DNA of 64,000 bases. Source: Selenomonas sp. AB3002. GTDB taxonomy: Bacteria > Bacillota > Negativicutes > Selenomonadales > Selenomonadaceae. The stretch covers positions 230,001 through 294,000 of the forward strand of contig NZ_JNIO01000007.1 in NCBI RefSeq assembly GCF_000702545.1, read 5' to 3'. The notes below the pieces were generated by a model, which saw only the letters and a program-made list of their open reading frames with translations, was not told the origin of the DNA and did not search any database. Made by a program: the position numbers and the translations under genes. Within the stretch, counting starts at the first letter, position 1; every line of letters starts with the position of its first letter. This document shows, piece by piece, positions 61,593 to 64,000 of this stretch.

Positions 61593-62978
61593 ATGTTAGG
61601 TCTTCTTATTGCCATCCTGGTGGTGGCCTGGGTGGCACGGTTCGTACTGAAAAAGTACCCGGCGCAGCCTGTACTCTTTACCGCCGGCATCGTGATGATG
61701 GTGCTGACGCTGGTCTTTGGTCTGGGAGAGATCCTGCCCGCCAAGCAGACCACTGGTTCTCCCTGGCTGGATATCATACAGTCCATAAGCCTGGCCTTCA
61801 GCAGCCGGGCTGCCAAGCTGGGCATGATTATCATGCTGATCGGCGGATTTTCCAAGTATATGGACTGCATCGGCGCCAGCACCTCTTTGGTACGCATTGC
61901 TGTCAGGCCCCTGCAGAAATTGGGGCATCCCTATCTGGTGCTGGCCCTGACCTCTGTGCTGGGGAACTTTTTGGCCATGTTCATCAGCTCAGCTTCAGGT
62001 TTCGGCCTCTTGCTCATGGTCACCATGTATCCTGTGCTGGTAAGGCTGGGAGTCAGCCGGATCGCGGCCTGCGCCGTCATTGCCACCACAGCCGCCCCGG
62101 GCTGGGGACCTGCGGGGGCTGACAATATCTTTGCTGCCGAACTCATCGGCATGGAAATCGTGCCCTACTTCATGCAGTATCAGGTGCCCGTGGGCCTGTG
62201 CACTGTGGCGGCTCTGGCCATCGCCCACTTCTTCGTCCAGCGCTGGCTGGATGTGAAGCATCCCGACGAAATGGCGGGCAAGGATGTGTCTGCTGCGGTG
62301 ACTGAGGAGCAGGCCAAAGCCCAGGAAAGCCCCCAGGTGCCTGCCTTCTACGCCCTGCTGCCCACCTTGCCCCTGCTGTTGGTGCTGTTCTTCGGCTTGA
62401 ATGAAGGCATGGGCATCGAGATGGACATCAGCCTGGCTACTCTCGTCAGCATTTTCATCACCATGCTCATCGAGTTTCTGCGCCATCGGGACGGCCTCAA
62501 GGCCTGCCAGGATATTGGCGCTTTCTGGCAGGGCATGGGCATGCAGATGGCTGCGGTGGTCACTTTGGTGGTGGCTGCGGAGACTTTCTCCAAAGGCCTT
62601 ATTTCCCTTGGTGCTATCGACACCCTGATTGAAGGAGCCCAGAGCGCCGGCCTGGGTGGTATCGGCATGATGTTCGTCTTTGTTTCCATCATCATCGCTG
62701 CCACTCTCATCACCGGCAGCGGCAATGCCACCTTCTTTGCCTTCGTGCCCCTGGCCCCGAAAGTGGCAGCCCTCTCCGGCATTGCTCCGGTGCTCCTGGT
62801 GCTGCCCATGAACTTCGTGTCCAATCTGGCTCGTTCCCTGTCGCCTATAGCCGCCGTCATGATCGTGGTGGCTGGTGCCGCAGGTCTTTCACCCATGGAT
62901 CTGGCCAAGCGCACCTTCATTCCCGTGGCTGTGGCAACGGTAGTGAATATCGCAGTGACGCTGATCCTGTTCTTCTGA
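61593..62978 (+). CDS. dcuC: Anaerobic C4-dicarboxylate transporter, DcuC family
   Basis: This 461-residue inner-membrane carrier has about 12 hydrophobic segments. Motifs 'GFSKYMDCIGASTSLV', 'SSASGFGLLLMVTMYPVLVR', 'TTAAPGWGPAGADNIFAAE' and 'ATLITGSGNATFFAFVPLAP' are those of DcuC. It exchanges or exports succinate and takes up fumarate or malate during anaerobic growth, matching a fermentative rumen-type lifestyle. 'AGGAGG' stands 10 nt before ATG 61593. Confidence 0.92.
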   Translation: MLGLLIAILVVAWVARFVLKKYPAQPVLFTAGIVMMVLTLVFGLGEILPAKQTTGSPWLDIIQSISLAFSSRAAKLGMIIMLIGGFSKYMDCIGASTSLVRIAVRPLQKLGHPYLVLALTSVLGNFLAMFISSASGFGLLLMVTMYPVLVRLGVSRIAACAVIATTAAPGWGPAGADNIFAAELIGMEIVPYFMQYQVPVGLCTVAALAIAHFFVQRWLDVKHPDEMAGKDVSAAVTEEQAKAQESPQVPAFYALLPTLPLLLVLFFGLNEGMGIEMDISLATLVSIFITMLIEFLRHRDGLKACQDIGAFWQGMGMQMAAVVTLVVAAETFSKGLISLGAIDTLIEGAQSAGLGGIGMMFVFVSIIIAATLITGSGNATFFAFVPLAPKVAALSGIAPVLLVLPMNFVSNLARSLSPIAAVMIVVAGAAGLSPMDLAKRTFIPVAVATVVNIAVTLILFF

Positions 62979-62992
62979 ATATCTGGGTATCA

Positions 62993-63021
62993 TTGATTTT
63001 TTAGACTGATTATGGTACAAT
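62993..63021 (+). promoter_or_regulatory. Strong promoter of the putative small RNA
   Basis: TTGATT (62993) and TACAAT (63016) are separated by exactly 17 bases, close to the sigma-70 consensus. No ribosome site and start codon pair follows within 100 bases. Confidence 0.65.
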
Positions 63022-63027
63022 CTTCTC

Positions 63028-63112
63028 ATAAAGGAGCGGTAGCCAATCCGTTTCTAACCGCTTGAGCTTGAGGTTCATCGCCGTGGATGTAGTCAGCGAG
63101 GTTTTTTTAGGT
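63028..63112 (+). ncRNA. Putative small non-coding RNA
   Basis: The segment starts just behind the promoter and ends in a T7 run (63102-63108). It contains a hairpin, 'GCGGT...ACCGC' (63035-63060), and no open frame on the plus strand. A purely antisense role is possible: the minus strand can read a short 'MNLKLKRLETDWLPLL' frame. I do not recognise an Rfam family with certainty. Confidence 0.45.
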
Positions 63113-63172
63113 TAGTGTTTAGCCATGTCGCGGATAGGGAGAATTTCTCTCCCGAAGGGAAAAGCACATTGC

Positions 63173-63202
63173 AAAAGGCAGCGTCTTAGGGCGTTGCCTT
63201 TT
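63173..63202 (+). terminator. Terminator-like hairpin in front of the PBECR4 gene
   Basis: The stem 'AAAAGGCAGCG' / 'CGTTGCCTTTT' with T tail lies 19 bases upstream of the next start codon and 11 before its ribosome site. It may act as an attenuator. Confidence 0.6.
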
Positions 63203-63220
63203 GTACGTTATGGAGGGGTT

Positions 63221-63757
63221 ATGGACTTATTGTATGAAGCTGCCTTGAAATATAGGGAATTGCTGAATAAAGACTATCATATTACAGCCGGGTACAAAGA
63301 TGAGGTGTTGGAGCTGTCATTTTTGTTTTTGCCGGAACACTTCTACCATTTGATTGGTTTTCAGAAGTTGCTGGATATGAAACATCTATCAAGGCCGCGG
63401 TTTCTGTATACGCGCATCATGTCAAGGAAAATCACTTTCACATCCATTGAGAGGAGCAGTTTCCTTGATGATATGTACGATAGGATGAGGGAATTTCATA
63501 GAATCAATAGCCTTATAGAGCACATGAAGTCAGGGGAAATCATAATCGAGTTTTCCAAGAGGAATAGGACAAGAATACAGGCTGATTTCCTTATGTACGA
63601 TTTAAGGGATGGTAATTACGCCCATCTTTTTCTGCGCAAGGATGATAGGTATGGTTATGTGCCGTGTTCTTTCTTCTGTCGTGAAGATGACAAATACATT
63701 CAGAATAACAAAAAGTATAGAATCAGGGATTTCAGTGTGACGGACAGGAAAATGTAG
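63221..63757 (+). CDS. PBECR4-like nuclease-fold protein
   Basis: The start is ATG 63221 (178 residues) behind 'GGAGGGG'. The protein is AT-rich and basic. 'LSFLFLPEHFYHLIGFQKLL', 'IEFSKRNRTRIQADFLMYDL' and 'YAHLFLRKDDRYGYVPCSFF' resemble the PBECR4 domain (phage-barnase-EndoU-colicin-RelE-like), a toxin-type fold found in mobile elements. Catalytic residues cannot be identified by eye. No antitoxin or immunity gene is visible next to it. The attenuator-like hairpin and upstream small RNA may control it. Confidence 0.65.
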   Translation: MDLLYEAALKYRELLNKDYHITAGYKDEVLELSFLFLPEHFYHLIGFQKLLDMKHLSRPRFLYTRIMSRKITFTSIERSSFLDDMYDRMREFHRINSLIEHMKSGEIIIEFSKRNRTRIQADFLMYDLRDGNYAHLFLRKDDRYGYVPCSFFCREDDKYIQNNKKYRIRDFSVTDRKM

Positions 63758-63864
63758 TATACGTCCATTGGGAATTTTGGCAGTAGGGAATAGATTCGAT
63801 AAGCGGCAGCTTTTCAAAATCGGTGTGAACTTCGATTCTAAGGCTCGGAGTGGCTGGTGGGATA

Positions 63865-63907
63865 AAAAATGGCGGGTGTCACGCGAAACGTGACACCCGC
63901 CATTTTG
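63865..63907. terminator. Bidirectional terminator between convergent genes
   Basis: The 15-bp stem 'AATGGCGGGTGTCACG' / 'CGTGACACCCGCCATT' has A and T runs on both sides. It serves the PBECR4 gene and the minus-strand gene at the window edge. Confidence 0.88.
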
Positions 63908-63912
63908 TGTTT

Positions 63913-64000
63913 TTAGAGGTTTTCAAACAGCTTTATTTCATTCTTCATGATGCACAGTTCCTTCTCCGGCACATGGCCGTGTACCAGGTACTCGAAGGCC
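63913..64000 (-). CDS. 3' end of a minus-strand gene (partial)
   Basis: The minus strand encodes the last 29 residues of a protein, 'AFEYLVHGHVPEKELCIMK' then 'NEIKLFENL', before the stop at 63913. GC-rich third positions suggest a native gene. The rest lies beyond the window, so no family is assigned. Confidence 0.6.
   Translation of the reverse strand, partial: AFEYLVHGHVPEKELCIMKNEIKLFENL

Overview
The window reads as one contiguous piece of a Selenomonas-like genome (Negativicutes, Selenomonadaceae). Three things point there: the 16S/23S text, a secreted cysteine phytase of the type known from Selenomonas ruminantium, and an anaerobic, motile, c-di-GMP-rich gene set (DcuC, two chemoreceptors, a hydrogenase-like Fe-S protein). 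Native genes look GC-rich. Several blocks are clearly AT-richer and look imported: 7.3-8.4 kb, parts of hsdS and the Rpn gene, the symporter at 26.6-28.2 kb, the radical SAM module at 46.3-48.4 kb, and the last gene.

Layout. 1-3.75 kb: end of an rRNA operon (16S 3' part, 23S, two tandem 5S genes, terminator). 3.8-5 kb: Bcr/CflA-type drug exporter. 5.2-14.2 kb: a type I restriction-modification locus (hsdM, hsdS, hsdR) with accessory genes and relics between its subunits: a DUF4160 relic, a truncated DUF1016 nuclease, an orphan antitoxin-like gene, and an Rpn nuclease whose tail is duplicated. 14.2-16.3 kb: PrsW-type membrane protease, a hairpin-rich stretch, HAD phosphatase. 16.4-18.9 kb: six small genes for double-glycine-leader proteins in two terminator-bounded units, the most unusual locus here. 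19-24.9 kb: PTP-like phytase, then a DUF1266 / Sel1-repeat / DUF1266 cluster. 24.9-28.8 kb: HigA with a toxin relic, MTA/SAH nucleosidase, a STAS protein next to a symporter fused to an anti-sigma-kinase-like domain, and a broken NRPS piece. 28.7-35.8 kb: two IS1182-family copies around a chemoreceptor, then an IS200/IS605 element with tnpA and tnpB. 35.8-43.6 kb: sirtuin, TIGR04076 protein, S41 protease, AbrB/PIN toxin-antitoxin pair, an Fe-hydrogenase-like diguanylate cyclase, and two gene remnants joined head to head, one of them a polysaccharide deacetylase. 43.6-54.9 kb: an insertion-sequence and relic zone with IS66, the radical SAM mobile pair with its MarR regulator, an IS4-family element with a 7-bp target duplication, a truncated LysR/hydrolase pair, a flavodoxin-like reductase, a palindromic element and a third IS1182 copy. 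54.9-64 kb: a PBP-EAL phosphodiesterase, HD protein, chemoreceptor, TauE/SafE permease, DcuC, a probable small RNA, a PBECR4-like protein, and the 3' end of one more gene.

Two themes recur. Signalling genes (two chemoreceptors, one GGDEF, one EAL, STAS and anti-sigma-like domains) are numerous. The chromosome also carries many gene-end relics (DUF4160 twice, TIGR04076, mtnN, a symporter C-terminus, NRPS, type III methylase, higB, IS ends), which indicates heavy local rearrangement by mobile DNA. No tRNA gene, CRISPR array or prophage module was seen. All family assignments come from reading motifs by eye; no database search was run.
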